A DNA stretch of 64,000 bases, taken from positions 1 to 64,000 of the forward strand of contig NZ_JARGNU010000008.1 in assembly GCF_029212375.1 (NCBI RefSeq), written 5' to 3'. Below, in pieces: positions 36,015 to 48,667 of the stretch; the first letter of the stretch is position 1, and every line of letters begins with the position of its first letter. Under the pieces are notes generated by a model that had not been told where the DNA came from, ran no database searches, and worked only from the letters and a program-made list of their open reading frames with translations. The stretch is from Zhongshania sp. GTDB taxonomy: Bacteria; Pseudomonadota; Gammaproteobacteria; Pseudomonadales; Spongiibacteraceae. A program made the translations under genes and the position numbers.

Positions 36015-36339
36015 GTGTTTCCTATCGTGTCGATAACGAGGCCGTGGTGACCAAGCTTTTAGCGTAGCGCTAAGAACTTATAGCGAGTAAATACGCCAAA
36101 CCTTAATGCAAAAGTGGCGTTCAGCAATAGAGTGGCTGATTTTTCGATATAAACAAGGCGTTAGACTACAATGAAACCTTATTGACAACAATCGCGGCAA
36201 GAAATATCTGTTAAAAAACACTGGATTGATCACGCTTGTTGAGATATTTCCGAGCAAAACGTGTCATAGGTGAGCTTTTTTCAGGAGCTGGGTAAAATGG
36301 GTGTCTATATTTTAATCTCTTTGGCTATTGGACGTATAA
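36015..36339. other. Divergent intergenic region crc/pyrE
   Basis: 325 bases without a gene. It holds the predicted pyrE promoter and a small inverted repeat TTAGCG-TAG-CGCTAA at 36059-36073. The leader before pyrE is 130 bases; I see no attenuator-type terminator in it. Confidence 0.45.
36182..36210 (+). promoter_or_regulatory. Predicted sigma-70 promoter of pyrE
   Basis: Perfect -35 TTGACA (36182-36187), 17-base spacer, -10 TATCTG (36205-36210), pointing to pyrE. Confidence 0.5.
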
Positions 36340-36993
36340 ATGAGCATTAAGCATTATCAGCAGCAATTCATTCAGCAGGCAATCAAAAGCGAAGCGCTGT
36401 GTTTTGGTGAGTTCACCCTTAAATCTGGTCGCGTTAGCCCCTATTTTTTCAATGCTGGCCGGTTTTGCAGTGGCGCGGCGCTGGCGGCGCTGGGCCGTTG
36501 CTATGCTGATGCGATTGTTGCCTCTGGCGTGCAGTTTGATGTGCTGTTTGGCCCCGCGTATAAGGGTATTTCACTGGCGGCGGTGACGGCCTGTGCGCTG
36601 GCTGAGCATCATCAGCGAGATGTGCCCTATGTGTATAACCGCAAAGAAAAGAAAGATCACGGCGAGGGTGGCACTTTGGTGGGTGCGCCGCTAAGTGGTC
36701 GGGTATTGATTATTGATGATGTGATCACTGCCGGCACCGCTATTCGCGAAGCCATTGCCATGATTACCGCCGAGGGCGCTGCGGTGGCGGGGGTGGCAAT
36801 TGGCCTAGACCGCCAAGAGCGTGGCCAAGGCGAGCGCTCGGCTATTCAGGAGCTAGAGCAGGACGCCAATTTGGCCGTGGTAAGCATTGTTGGTTTAAAC
36901 GATATTGTGGCTTACTTGTCGGAATCTGCGGGTGACGATGCGCTGGTTACACGTATCAATGCGTATCGTGAGCGCTATGGCGTTGCGATATAA
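36340..36993 (+). CDS. pyrE: Orotate phosphoribosyltransferase
   Basis: 217 aa. [20 protein letters not shown] near the N-terminus, [27 protein letters not shown], and the PRPP motif [13 protein letters not shown]. Makes OMP from orotate in pyrimidine synthesis. Divergent from crc. Confidence 0.97.
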   Translation: MSIKHYQQQFIQQAIKSEALCFGEFTLKSGRVSPYFFNAGRFCSGAALAALGRCYADAIVASGVQFDVLFGPAYKGISLAAVTACALAEHHQRDVPYVYNRKEKKDHGEGGTLVGAPLSGRVLIIDDVITAGTAIREAIAMITAEGAAVAGVAIGLDRQERGQGERSAIQELEQDANLAVVSIVGLNDIVAYLSESAGDDALVTRINAYRERYGVAI

Positions 36994-37039
36994 CTGCAGT
37001 AATAAGTGCATTAGTGCTCAATGGGGAGATAGTTTTACT

Positions 37040-37702
37040 GTGATCGCTGCTCGGGTTTTATTGCCGCTAGTTTTGTGCTGGTCTGGCCTGTTTGCGATTC
37101 AGGCTAATGCCCAGAGCATTTACTATCGCTATCCAGGCCCCAATGGCACGGTGGTTATCGACAGCAGCGTGCCCCCCAGCGCGGTTCCTCGTGGCTACGA
37201 CATTATTCGCTTAGATGGCACGGTGGTTAAAACTGTTGCGCCAAGAATGAGCGACGAGGAGCGCAAAGCCCGCGAGTTGGAGTTTGGCGTTGAAGAAGCG
37301 CGGGCTGCCGCCGACGAGAAAACCCGTAAATGGGATGAATCTTTGCTGCTCCGTTATAGCAATGTGCAGGATATCGATGTCGCCAAAAAGCGTGCGATAA
37401 ATGATATTAAAGTGCGGATTTCGATTCTTAAAAGCAATCTTTCGGTCATTAAGCAGCAGGTGTATAGCAACCAAGCGGAGGCGGCTGAATTAGAGCGCCG
37501 AGGGCTTGCGGTGCCGAGTGAGCTAAGCGATACCTTGGCGTCGTTGCGGCGGGAAATTACCACCACGGAACAGCATATTACGTCTCGCCAAGAAGAGCTT
37601 GAAGAGGTTGCTAATAACTACGAGCGGGATAAGCGTCGCTTTGCCGATCTGCAGGACCAGGTTGATCTACGGCGGCATTATTACGCCAAACCCAAAAAAT
37701 AA
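37040..37702 (+). CDS. DUF4124-like periplasmic coiled-coil protein
   Basis: 220 aa from GTG 37040 with GGGGAG 11 bases upstream. A signal peptide ends at ANAQS. Residues 27-65 look like a DUF4124 domain (IYYRYPGPNGTVVIDSSVPP), followed by a long helical coiled coil (about 85-215). A longer frame runs back into pyrE and was rejected. Function unknown; lies between pyrE and slmA. Confidence 0.7.
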   Translation: MIAARVLLPLVLCWSGLFAIQANAQSIYYRYPGPNGTVVIDSSVPPSAVPRGYDIIRLDGTVVKTVAPRMSDEERKARELEFGVEEARAAADEKTRKWDESLLLRYSNVQDIDVAKKRAINDIKVRISILKSNLSVIKQQVYSNQAEAAELERRGLAVPSELSDTLASLRREITTTEQHITSRQEELEEVANNYERDKRRFADLQDQVDLRRHYYAKPKK

Positions 37703-37725
37703 ACTCAGCGCGCTGAAATTGGCGG

Positions 37726-38310
37726 CTAGCGGAACATTATTTCACTGAGCAGTTGCCATTGCTCGTCCCAGCCTTCGGTAGGCTGGCGCTTAAAGTCGCT
37801 GCGCACAAATTGACCAATTCGGCCCTCGGCAGCGGCAATCAGCAAATTAGCAGTGCTGTTGACGGTAATGCGGGTGCGAAGCCCTTCGCGCAGTTCGGCC
37901 TCGCGCAAAATTTGTTTGAGCTGGGTTTCTAGGCGGTCGTAAAATTGCGCGACCCTGCCGCGCAGGCGCTCATTCTCGCCGGCCAGCGCGTCGCCGTTAA
38001 ATATTCGGGTAATGCCTGGATTGCGCTCGGTGAAGGTCAGCAGCAACTGCAGGATCTTGGCTATTTGCGCAAGCGCCTGAGTTTCTTCGCCAAGAATCAG
38101 AGTGACACGGCTGAATATGGCGTCTTCCACAAACTCGATTAATCCCTCGAACATCTTGGCCTTGCTCGGGAAATGCCGGTACAGCGCCGCCTCCGACACC
38201 CCCACTTGCGCCGCTAATTTAGCGGTGGTAATGCGGGTGCCTGGTTGGCTTTCGAGCATGGTGGCCAATGCTTGCAGAATTTCTTCGCGTCGTGAAGGAC
38301 GTTTATTCAT
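37726..38310 (-). CDS. slmA: Nucleoid occlusion factor SlmA
   Basis: 194 aa TetR-type protein. [12 protein letters not shown] then the [23 protein letters not shown] and [16 protein letters not shown] are SlmA-typical. SlmA binds chromosomal sites and blocks FtsZ ring formation over the nucleoid. It is next to argB, as in relatives. Confidence 0.92.
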   Translation of the reverse strand: MNKRPSRREEILQALATMLESQPGTRITTAKLAAQVGVSEAALYRHFPSKAKMFEGLIEFVEDAIFSRVTLILGEETQALAQIAKILQLLLTFTERNPGITRIFNGDALAGENERLRGRVAQFYDRLETQLKQILREAELREGLRTRITVNSTANLLIAAAEGRIGQFVRSDFKRQPTEGWDEQWQLLSEIMFR

Positions 38311-38354
38311 ACGGTATAGATAACCTTGTGGTGCTGAGCTTAGTGCTAATGAAT

Positions 38355-41742
<3,388 letters not shown>

Positions 41743-41804
41743 CGCCGCTGTCGTGTCGCCCTAATAGATTTACGTTTCATAATGGAAGGCTCTTGGCAGT
41801 CTGT

Positions 41805-43010
41805 CTAGTTTTCTGCATCAAGAAATTGCTGTGCAATCAAGGCGATCAACTGCGTTGCTAATTGCCGCTTACCTATTTGTGCAATGGTTTGGTTGCCGCT
41901 GGGCCAGAGCACGGTTACCGCATTGTCGCTGGCGTTAAAGCCGATGCTGGTGTTGGCCACATCGTTGGCGATGATCATATCAAGGTTTTTGCGCTCTAGC
42001 TTGTCCTTGGCGTAGTGCAGCAGGTCTTGGGTTTCGGCGGCAAAGCCCACTGTAAATGGGCGCTGAGGGTGGCTGGCCACGGCGCTAACAATATCGGGGT
42101 TGCGCACCAGTTCTATGCGCATACTGTCATCGGTTTTCTTGATTTTTTGCTCGGCGCAGTTCACTGGTCGATAATCGGCAACGGCGGCGCAGGCGATAAA
42201 CACTTGGCAGAGCCCCATCTCCGCCATGGCTGCTTTATGCATATCTGCGGCGCTGACCACGTCAACCCGCTTAACGCGCTCTGGGCAGGCTAGGTTCGTG
42301 GGGCCGCTGATTAAGGTTACGAGTGCACCAGCATCGGCGGCGGCGCTGGCCAGTGCGTATCCCATCTTGCCGGAGCTGTGGTTGCTAATATAGCGCACAG
42401 GGTCGATGGCTTCGCGGGTTGGGCCGGCGGTAATGGTTAGGTGAATTCCGTCCAGCAGGCGGCTGTTAAACAGCCCTGCACAGCGGGCCGCCAAGTCTTC
42501 TGCTTCTAGCATGCGGCCGGGGCCAATATCGCCGCAGGCCTGTTCGCCAGCGGCGGGGCCAAAGAGGTGGATGTTGCGCTTCGCTAGGGTTTCGACATTG
42601 GCTTGGGTTGCGGCGTCTCGCCACATGCCCTGATTCATCGCTGGTGCAAGGGCAATGGGCGCGGGCGTGGCCAAGCATAGGGTGGTGAGTAAGTCGTCGC
42701 CACGGCCGTTGGCAAGCCTAGCCATAAAGTCGGCGCTGGCAGGGGCGATTAGAATCAGGTCGGCCCAGCGCGCCAATTCGATATGCCCCATGCCAGCTTC
42801 TGCAGCCGGGTCGAGCAAGGTGGTATGCACTGGGTTGCCAGACAGCGCTTGTAAGGTGAGTGGGGTAATAAACTCCATTGCCGCGGCGGTCATAACCACC
42901 CGCACATCGGCGCCGTGGTCTTTGAGGCGACGGATCAGTTCGGCGCTCTTATAGGCGGCAATGCCACCGCTCACGCCTAATAAAATATGTCTATTGCTCA
43001 GTTGTTTCAT
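41805..43010 (-). CDS. coaBC: Bifunctional CoaBC (PPC synthetase/decarboxylase)
   Basis: 401 aa. CoaC half: [23 protein letters not shown] motif and the active-site Cys in [13 protein letters not shown]; CoaB half: [20 protein letters not shown] and the Lys-rich KIKKTDD. Makes 4'-phosphopantetheine from phosphopantothenate. ATG 43010 chosen; another ATG five codons upstream is possible and neither has a strong binding site. Divergent from radC. Confidence 0.94.
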   Translation of the reverse strand: MKQLSNRHILLGVSGGIAAYKSAELIRRLKDHGADVRVVMTAAAMEFITPLTLQALSGNPVHTTLLDPAAEAGMGHIELARWADLILIAPASADFMARLANGRGDDLLTTLCLATPAPIALAPAMNQGMWRDAATQANVETLAKRNIHLFGPAAGEQACGDIGPGRMLEAEDLAARCAGLFNSRLLDGIHLTITAGPTREAIDPVRYISNHSSGKMGYALASAAADAGALVTLISGPTNLACPERVKRVDVVSAADMHKAAMAEMGLCQVFIACAAVADYRPVNCAEQKIKKTDDSMRIELVRNPDIVSAVASHPQRPFTVGFAAETQDLLHYAKDKLERKNLDMIIANDVANTSIGFNASDNAVTVLWPSGNQTIAQIGKRQLATQLIALIAQQFLDAEN

Positions 43011-43125
43011 ATTGCCATTCGTCATCGCTGAGGTTGGCGGTATTATGAAGCTTATCGGCGCTGGCGACTACCGGCGCCGGTATAAGTCCTACTCTCAGCG
43101 GGAGAGTCTCACCAAGGAGGGTGAT

Positions 43126-43800
43126 ATGGCAATTCGGGATTGGCCAGCGGATGAGCGACCTAGGGAAAAACTCTTGCAGCGGGGCGCGTCGGCATTGGGC
43201 GACGCTGAGCTGTTGGCGATATTTTTGCGCACCGGCGTTAAAGGCAAGTCGGCGGTGGATTTGGCGCGGGAGCTGCTGGCCGAGCACGGCGGTTTAAGTG
43301 CACTGATGGCCGCCAGCCAAGAGCGCTTTTGCCGCTCGCATGGTTTGGGTAGCGCCAAGTTTGTGCAGTTGCAGGCGGTGGTGGAGATGTCGCGGCGTTA
43401 TTTGGCCGAGGATTTGCGCCAGCGGCCGGTGTTTGCGAGCGCGGCCACCACCCGCCAATTTCTGTTGGCTCAGCTGCGCCAAGAGGTGCGCGAGGTCTTC
43501 GCGGTGTTGTACCTCGATAACCAGCACGGGCTACTCTTATACGAGCCACTATTCTATGGGACAATTGACGGCGCTGCGGTGTACCCGCGGGAAATCGCGC
43601 GCCGCGCCCTAGAGCTGCACGCAGCGGCGTTGATCGTGGCCCACAATCACCCCTCGGGGGTGGCGGAACCCAGTGATGCTGATGTGCGCATTACCAAAAG
43701 GATTCGCGAGGCCTTGGCTCTGTTGGATATCCGTCTGTTAGACCACTGCGTGGTGGCGGGTCCAGAGGTAATTTCACTGGCGGAGCGGGGCTTGGTCTGA
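43126..43800 (+). CDS. radC: RadC family JAMM-domain protein
   Basis: 224 aa. Helix-hairpin-helix-like N-terminus ([30 protein letters not shown]) and the JAMM metal motif [14 protein letters not shown]. Once linked to DNA repair, the family's real function is unsettled. AAGGAGG precedes ATG 43126; the upstream frame is not family-like. Confidence 0.95.
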   Translation: MAIRDWPADERPREKLLQRGASALGDAELLAIFLRTGVKGKSAVDLARELLAEHGGLSALMAASQERFCRSHGLGSAKFVQLQAVVEMSRRYLAEDLRQRPVFASAATTRQFLLAQLRQEVREVFAVLYLDNQHGLLLYEPLFYGTIDGAAVYPREIARRALELHAAALIVAHNHPSGVAEPSDADVRITKRIREALALLDIRLLDHCVVAGPEVISLAERGLV

Positions 43801-43820
43801 GTAAAATTTTACAGTAAAAC

Positions 43821-43849
43821 TTGCTTGCTCTGGCTCCTTCTGGTATAAA
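43821..43849 (+). promoter_or_regulatory. Predicted promoter of rpmBG
   Basis: TTGCTT (43821-43826), exact 17-base spacer, TATAAA (43844-43849). About 145 bases before rpmB, leaving a leader with no clear terminator. Confidence 0.6.
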
Positions 43850-43993
43850 GTCGCGCTCCATTTGGGCCGTGTCCGGGATTCACATCTTCTTAGGACTCCC
43901 GAGTATAGGTAAACGCGCGGCGGCCCGGTTTGAACCTGATTTTATAAACCTTTTGCACCGCGCAGGCGGATTAAGGTTGAAGAGGCGACTATC

Positions 43994-44230
43994 ATGTCTA
44001 GAGTATGTCAAGTTACTGGCAAGCGTCCGGTAACCGGAAACAATGTATCACACGCAAAAAACCGCACTCGTCGTCGTTTTTTGCCAAACCTGCACAGCCA
44101 CCGTTTTTGGGTTGAAGCAGAGAAGCGTTTTGTTACTTTGCGCGTTTCTAGCAAAGGCATGCGTATTATTGACAAAAAGGGTATCGAGGTCGTTTTAGCT
44201 GACCTTAGCGCCCGTGGCGAAAAATTCTAA
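43994..44230 (+). CDS. rpmB: 50S ribosomal protein L28
   Basis: 78 aa, standard. [20 protein letters not shown] and [15 protein letters not shown] are the L28 signature. Co-transcribed with rpmG, 11 bases downstream. Confidence 0.98.
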   Translation: MSRVCQVTGKRPVTGNNVSHAKNRTRRRFLPNLHSHRFWVEAEKRFVTLRVSSKGMRIIDKKGIEVVLADLSARGEKF

Positions 44231-44241
44231 GGAGTCTGCTC

Positions 44242-44412
44242 ATGGCTAAGAAAGGCGCAAGCGACAAAATCCGTCTGGTTTCCAGCGCGGGTACTGGTCA
44301 CTTCTACACGACCACCAAGAACAAGCGTAATACTCCGGATAAATTTGAGTTTTCAAAATACGATCCAGTAGTACGTAAGCACGTGATGTACAAAGAAGCT
44401 AAAATCAAGTAA
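44242..44412 (+). CDS. rpmG: 50S ribosomal protein L33
   Basis: 56 aa. [34 protein letters not shown] and a basic end KEAKIK. It has no CxxC pairs, so it is the zinc-independent type. AAGGAG precedes the ATG. A terminator follows at 44452. Confidence 0.97.
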   Translation: MAKKGASDKIRLVSSAGTGHFYTTTKNKRNTPDKFEFSKYDPVVRKHVMYKEAKIK

Positions 44413-44451
44413 CTGCTATTTAAGCAGTTTTGGTTTATAGCATTCGTAAAA

Positions 44452-44480
44452 AAAACCGCGCTAGGCGCGGTTTTTTTTAT
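44452..44480 (+). terminator. Rho-independent terminator of rpmBG
   Basis: AACCGCGC pairs with GCGCGGTT around a TAG loop (44454-44472), preceded by A-run and followed by eight Ts, so it may also work for the leftward BON gene. Confidence 0.93.
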
Positions 44481-44510
44481 TGCTGCCATATCGTGGCCAG
44501 CTAGCTGCTA

Positions 44511-45068
44511 TTAGTTGACGACCTGCAGATTGTCTTCAACATCGCTGACGTGGTCAAAGCCCTTGGCAATCTCAATGGCGAGATCGTGGGCGGTGTCGCT
44601 TTTAACGGTGCCGGTGAGCTTCACCTTGCCGTTTTTGGTGTCGACATCAATGGCGGTGGCTTCAATGTCATCGTTGGCCGCATACTTGATGTTAATTCCC
44701 GCCGTGGTATTCAAATCATGCCAAGTACGGCTGAAGTTCTGGCCAGCGCGCGCGGTTTTGCTGGTGTAGTTAGGGTCTACGTTGAGCTCGTTGTTAACCG
44801 ACTTAACACCGTCAACATTCTCGGCAATTTTTCCTGCCAGGTCTTTTTCAATCTCACTGTTCACTGTACCTGTTAACAGCACTTTAGACTTGTCGACCTT
44901 GGTGTCTATTTCAAAGTTGTTAAGCTCGCTGTTAAGCATGAGCGCAGTTTCTATTTTGCCATCTAGCCACGCATCATTGGTTTTACCCTGCCAGTCGTTG
45001 GCGAGTACGGGAGTAATACTAATAGTAGAAAGAACAATGGCACCCGCTAATGTCTTTTTAATAGTCAT
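44511..45068 (-). CDS. Periplasmic BON-domain protein (OsmY-like)
   Basis: 185 aa. Signal peptide ending at VLA. Two BON domains (about 28-95 and 115-185) with KVLLTGTVNSEIEKDLAGKI and KVKLTGTVKSDTAHDLAIEI. BON proteins protect the envelope under osmotic or shock stress. Start at ATG 45068, with GGAGAAA upstream. Forms a leftward run with CsbD and DUF1328 genes. Confidence 0.92.
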   Translation of the reverse strand: MTIKKTLAGAIVLSTISITPVLANDWQGKTNDAWLDGKIETALMLNSELNNFEIDTKVDKSKVLLTGTVNSEIEKDLAGKIAENVDGVKSVNNELNVDPNYTSKTARAGQNFSRTWHDLNTTAGINIKYAANDDIEATAIDVDTKNGKVKLTGTVKSDTAHDLAIEIAKGFDHVSDVEDNLQVVN

Positions 45069-45126
45069 ATTTTTCTCCATAAAATTCGACGCTTAAAAAT
45101 TCAAACTTTTGAATTTAATTTGGCGT

Positions 45127-45327
45127 TTAAGATATCTTCTTTTTCAGCTCATTAAATTTCTTTTCGGCTTCGTCTTTGGCGATGCCATAGCGCTCTTGAA
45201 TAACCCCAATAAAGTGTTCGTTATTGGCCTGCGCTTGCTCGATTTCGTCATCAGTTAAATCAGCCCATTTTTCTTTAATCTGCGCTTTTAACTGTTTCCA
45301 TTTACCTTCTGCAATATCCTGATTCAT
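45127..45327 (-). CDS. CsbD-family stress protein
   Basis: 66 aa. MNQDIAEGKWKQLKAQIKEK and KWADLTDDE are CsbD hallmarks. Usually a general-stress protein of unknown mechanism. ATG 45327 has AGAGGAG upstream; the frame runs longer to 45360 without similarity. Confidence 0.93.
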   Translation of the reverse strand: MNQDIAEGKWKQLKAQIKEKWADLTDDEIEQAQANNEHFIGVIQERYGIAKDEAEKKFNELKKKIS

Positions 45328-45379
45328 AACGTACTCCTCTTGATGAAAGAAATATTTCATTTTTAAAAATGAAATATTT

Positions 45380-45556
45380 TTAAAGGCGAGGTGGTTTGCC
45401 CCGCAGTGCCTGCATTAGCATTGATATAACAAGTAATGCTAAAAAAACAAAAAACAATATTTTTGCAATGCCAGTTGCCGCGCCAGCTATGCCACCAAAG
45501 CCTAGGGCGGCAGAGATAAGGGCAACGATAAAGAAAATCAGTGACCATCCCAGCAT
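45380..45556 (-). CDS. DUF1328 small membrane protein (YtjA-like)
   Basis: 58 aa, two membrane helices: [20 protein letters not shown] and [20 protein letters not shown], ending in a basic RGKPPRL tail. Matches DUF1328/YtjA. CGGAGT precedes the ATG. A different frame on the same strand is open but meaningless. Confidence 0.93.
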   Translation of the reverse strand: MLGWSLIFFIVALISAALGFGGIAGAATGIAKILFFVFLALLVISMLMQALRGKPPRL

Positions 45557-45725
45557 ATTGACTCCGTATTTTGCAGTGTTGTTAGTAGTTATGTTGCTAA
45601 CAGTAGTAATTCTGACCGCGCGTTAGCGCTTAGTTCAAAAATTTATTTTTAAAAAATAATAAAAAACTTAATAAGCTTGCTGCTGTCAACACGCATACCG
45701 CAATTATTAATATGGGAGAATGAAT

Positions 45726-46031
45726 ATGGAAAACGCAAAAGTAGCGAGCAATTCATCTAAAAATAGTGGCCATGAAAAAACCGATAGTGCGGCGGAGCGA
45801 GTGCATGAGGCGGTTGATCGCGCAGCGGCAATGGCCGGTACCAGTGAAGAACGCTTGAAAGAGCTCGCTGATGAATTGCGCGGCCATGCCGATAAATTGG
45901 CCGAGTCGGCGCGTAGCCGGTCTAAAGAAGTAACAGCTGTGGTGGGTGATTACACGCGAGAAAACCCCATTAAAAGTATTGGCTTAGCATTTTTGCTGGG
46001 CACCATTCTGGCGTATATATTTCGCAAATAG
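45726..46031 (+). CDS. DUF883-family protein (ElaB/YqjD-like)
   Basis: 101 aa. Soluble helical N-terminus (ERVHEAVDRAAAMAG) and a C-terminal membrane helix GLAFLLGTILAYIFRK. ElaB/YqjD proteins are inner-membrane, stationary-phase and sometimes ribosome-associated. ATG 45726 is seven bases after GGGAG; ATG 45720 is too close. Confidence 0.9.
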   Translation: MENAKVASNSSKNSGHEKTDSAAERVHEAVDRAAAMAGTSEERLKELADELRGHADKLAESARSRSKEVTAVVGDYTRENPIKSIGLAFLLGTILAYIFRK

Positions 46032-46045
46032 TGCGGAGTAGCGCA

Positions 46046-46483
46046 ATGAACGATGAGTGGAATACGCCGAAAGCCACCACCCAACAGGGTGGTGGCGACT
46101 TACCCAGCGATGATTCCGCATTTCAAGAAGAGAGCCTAGCGCAATTGTCGGCAGCCTGTAGTGATTACCTGGATTCTTATATAACGCTGGCGCAATTGCA
46201 CGGCCAGCGGTTTTTATTGTCATTGTGCAAAATGTTTCTGTTGTGGGTAGCCACATTAATACTGCTGCTGGCGGCATGGTGTAGTGGCTTGCTCGCGCTG
46301 TATGAAGTCGCAGTGCTAATGGGTGCGCCGCCGGTGCTAGTGATGCTAGTGGCGGTGCTTTGCAATTTGGCTATGGCGTGGTGGTGTTGGCGTCGCATGT
46401 GCAGTCGCTTGCATGGTTTTGCAGTGAGGCCAACAGCAAATGCGCCGAGTGGAGCGAACAAAGGGGCGAGCAATGGGCACTGA
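46046..46483 (+). CDS. Phage-holin-family/YqjE-like inner-membrane protein
   Basis: 145 aa with two closely spaced membrane helices (about 66-90 and 96-120) and hydrophilic ends. The order DUF883 then YqjE-like is common in gammaproteobacteria. ATG 46046 follows CGGAG; a GTG at 46031 overlaps the previous stop. Confidence 0.78.
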   Translation: MNDEWNTPKATTQQGGGDLPSDDSAFQEESLAQLSAACSDYLDSYITLAQLHGQRFLLSLCKMFLLWVATLILLLAAWCSGLLALYEVAVLMGAPPVLVMLVAVLCNLAMAWWCWRRMCSRLHGFAVRPTANAPSGANKGASNGH

Positions 46484-46814
46484 ACGCTGTTTAGAGCAGG
46501 CGATTGCTCGACAACAAGACCGTCAAAAACTACGTCAGCAAGTATTATTCCGTCGCTACCGCGGTTATCGAGGTCATCTTTCAACCAAGCTAGCGAAAAC
46601 AGAGAATCTTATTGCCGCGCTCGGCTTGGGAGTGTGCGCGGGACTATGTCTCGGCGCTAAAAGCAAAAAAGGTTCCGCTCAACAATATGTAAATGAAGCT
46701 AATACTTCCACGGTGTGTAGTCGCTTACTTGTGGATTTACTGGATAGGCAGTTGAATCGAGCACTGCAGGCAAGGCGCTGCGCTTGCCGCGGCGCCTCGA
46801 AAGATGGGGCGTGA
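46473..46814 (+). CDS. Hypothetical protein after the YqjE-like gene
   Basis: 113 aa, starting in the last 11 bases of the previous gene. Basic N-terminus (about 1-50), a weak hydrophobic stretch LIAALGLGVCAGLCLGA (about 50-66) and a Cys-rich end. No family recognised; its position resembles YqjK-like third genes of such clusters. Confidence 0.55.
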   Translation: MGTERCLEQAIARQQDRQKLRQQVLFRRYRGYRGHLSTKLAKTENLIAALGLGVCAGLCLGAKSKKGSAQQYVNEANTSTVCSRLLVDLLDRQLNRALQARRCACRGASKDGA

Positions 46815-46848
46815 TTGCGGCCTCGCGCCGAGTGGTGGTCGCGGCCGC

Positions 46849-47463
46849 TTAGTCGTTGAGGTGGTCGATTTTATTAAAGCTGAGTAATTGCTTGCTGCGC
46901 AGGCAAATCTCGGTAAACGCAGTGTTGTGTTTACCGTATTTTGGCCACAGGGTGGTGTCGCCATCAAGATAGTGGGCAAGGGCAATACTAATGGTCACAC
47001 CGTGGGCCACAATAATGACATTGTCATTGGGGTGTTTGGCGGCGATTTCATCTACCGCGGCAACAATTCGCTGTTTAACCAAGTTCTGTGACTCGCCATT
47101 GGGGGCAGTGAAATCGGGGTTGTGAACAATCTGCTCTAAAACATCGCCCTCGGCGACGAGATCAGAAAAACGCTTGCCCTCCCAGTCGCCAAGGTCGAAT
47201 TCCATCAGGCGCGGGTCGTGTATTACCGTTAAATCAAAAGCTGAGGCTATCGCCTCGGCGGTGATACGCGCGCGCTGCAAGGGGCTGGTGTAAATTACAT
47301 CGGCCCGCAGGTATTGAGGGAAATATGCACCTAGTCGTCGAGTTTGCTCATAGCCTTCTTCGGTTAGTTCGGTGTCGGTTTGGCCATGCCACACTTTATT
47401 AATATTGGCGAAGGTTTGGCCGTGCCGAACAAAGCAGAGTCGGCCGGTGCTTGGCTGGGTCAT
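46849..47463 (-). CDS. Histidine phosphatase family protein
   Basis: 204 aa. RHGQTFANINKVWHGQTDTE carries the phospho-His RHG motif; the second His is in VAHGVT and the Glu in MEFDLGDWEGK. Phosphoglycerate-mutase-like phosphatase; CobC-type or nucleotide substrates are possible. No near neighbour hints at the substrate. Confidence 0.9.
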   Translation of the reverse strand: MTQPSTGRLCFVRHGQTFANINKVWHGQTDTELTEEGYEQTRRLGAYFPQYLRADVIYTSPLQRARITAEAIASAFDLTVIHDPRLMEFDLGDWEGKRFSDLVAEGDVLEQIVHNPDFTAPNGESQNLVKQRIVAAVDEIAAKHPNDNVIIVAHGVTISIALAHYLDGDTTLWPKYGKHNTAFTEICLRSKQLLSFNKIDHLND

Positions 47464-47504
47464 AAGTGCTACCTGTATAAACGTGGCCCTGATTATACAA
47501 CGGA

Positions 47505-48575
47505 TTACAGCTGCAGGTTTACACCGAGCTGAAGCTCCAGAGCTTGTGCATCCTCCCAGTCGAGGGCGTCGGTGCGTAGGCCGATATTAAAATACTGGCC
47601 TTTGATGCTCAGCCCCCAAGCTTTGCTGCGTAAATCGTAGTTGAGGCGCCACTGCTTGTTTTGCCAATTACTTTGGTAGCCTAGGCGTGGAAATACACGA
47701 CGATCATAGGTAAATAGTTCGGTATCTAGCGCGTGTTGGGCATTAATTTTATAGCTGCCAACTAGTGAGTAGCGGGCGGCTAAGCGCTGGGTTTGGTCGC
47801 GGTAGCGTTCAACGCCACTAACAGTGGGTTTGGTGTCGATAGTCCCGTTCTGGTCGAAGGCGATATTGTCGGTGTTGGCGGTGGCCGTGGTGTAGGTGAG
47901 GTCGCGGTACTGGATAAACGACAGCATATCTCGGCCGCTAAAGTCGATGTTGATCCGTTTGTTCAATTGCCAGCGCAGGTCAATGTCGAGGGAGGCGCCG
48001 TGCCCATCGCTGTCTTCTTCGGGGCGGTCGAGCAGGGTGTCGCGACTATATCCGTAATTAAGGTAGAGCTGGGCTTGGTAGCCGTCGTCAAGAGTGTTTA
48101 GTTGGCCTTTTAGGTAGCCGTCGGTGGTGTGGGTGGCGCGCAAATAGTTGATCCGCGTTTTTAGCGCCAGTTGTGGATTTATGTCATAAAAATAGGCCGC
48201 ACTTAAACCCCATGCACGGAGGTGGTTGGGCCGCAGGTAAATATCGTAATGGGTATTTTGCGGCAAGGCCAAATCGTTGCGTTGTAAATAGGCCAGCTGG
48301 CCAGTGTCTTTATTAAATTTTAAATAATAGTCGTAGCGATAAAAGTAACTAAACTCAAAATTATTTTTGCGCAGGCCAATTTCAGCTTGGTTGTGCGTAA
48401 AGGCGTATTTCCCAGATTTTAAAGGCGCGCCATCGAGATCGTGAATCATTTGCTCTATGGGTGCGGCTTGGCTGTAGCTGAGGCTCTCGATATCGGAGTA
48501 GTACTCGGTGTCTTGTGTTGCGGCAAAGCTGATAAGTGCATAGCTGCTAAAAATGATCGCGATGACGGCGCGCAT
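47505..48575 (-). CDS. Outer-membrane beta-barrel protein of unknown family
   Basis: 356 aa. Signal peptide (cleavage after SFA), then about 14 or more amphipathic strands with aromatic ends (FEFSYFYRYDYYLKF, AQLYLNYGYSRD) to the C-terminus LQLGVNLQL. It may be a small porin or a specific channel. GGAAT lies seven bases before ATG 48575. Confidence 0.65.
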   Translation of the reverse strand: MRAVIAIIFSSYALISFAATQDTEYYSDIESLSYSQAAPIEQMIHDLDGAPLKSGKYAFTHNQAEIGLRKNNFEFSYFYRYDYYLKFNKDTGQLAYLQRNDLALPQNTHYDIYLRPNHLRAWGLSAAYFYDINPQLALKTRINYLRATHTTDGYLKGQLNTLDDGYQAQLYLNYGYSRDTLLDRPEEDSDGHGASLDIDLRWQLNKRINIDFSGRDMLSFIQYRDLTYTTATANTDNIAFDQNGTIDTKPTVSGVERYRDQTQRLAARYSLVGSYKINAQHALDTELFTYDRRVFPRLGYQSNWQNKQWRLNYDLRSKAWGLSIKGQYFNIGLRTDALDWEDAQALELQLGVNLQL

Positions 48576-48622
48576 AAAAGATTCCATGAAGGCTATACAG
48601 CGTATAGATAAGATTAAAATGA

Positions 48623-48648
48623 TAAAAAAGGGAGGCCGTAGCCTCCCT
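48623..48648 (-). terminator. Rho-independent terminator after the 765-aa lipoprotein gene
   Basis: GGGAGGC (48630-48636) and GCCTCCC (48641-48647) with a CGTA loop; upstream As (48624-48629) read as Ts on the minus strand. Confidence 0.88.
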
Positions 48649-48667
48649 AATACGCCAAGAACTGCGC

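Noticed and set aside
36905..37039. Extension of the DUF4124-like protein into pyrE
   Set aside because: Overlap with pyrE, and the signal peptide begins exactly at the GTG at 37040.
42961..43125. N-terminal extension of radC overlapping coaBC
   Set aside because: AAGGAGG before ATG 43126 and the RadC N-terminus fix the start; the extra residues overlap the divergent gene.
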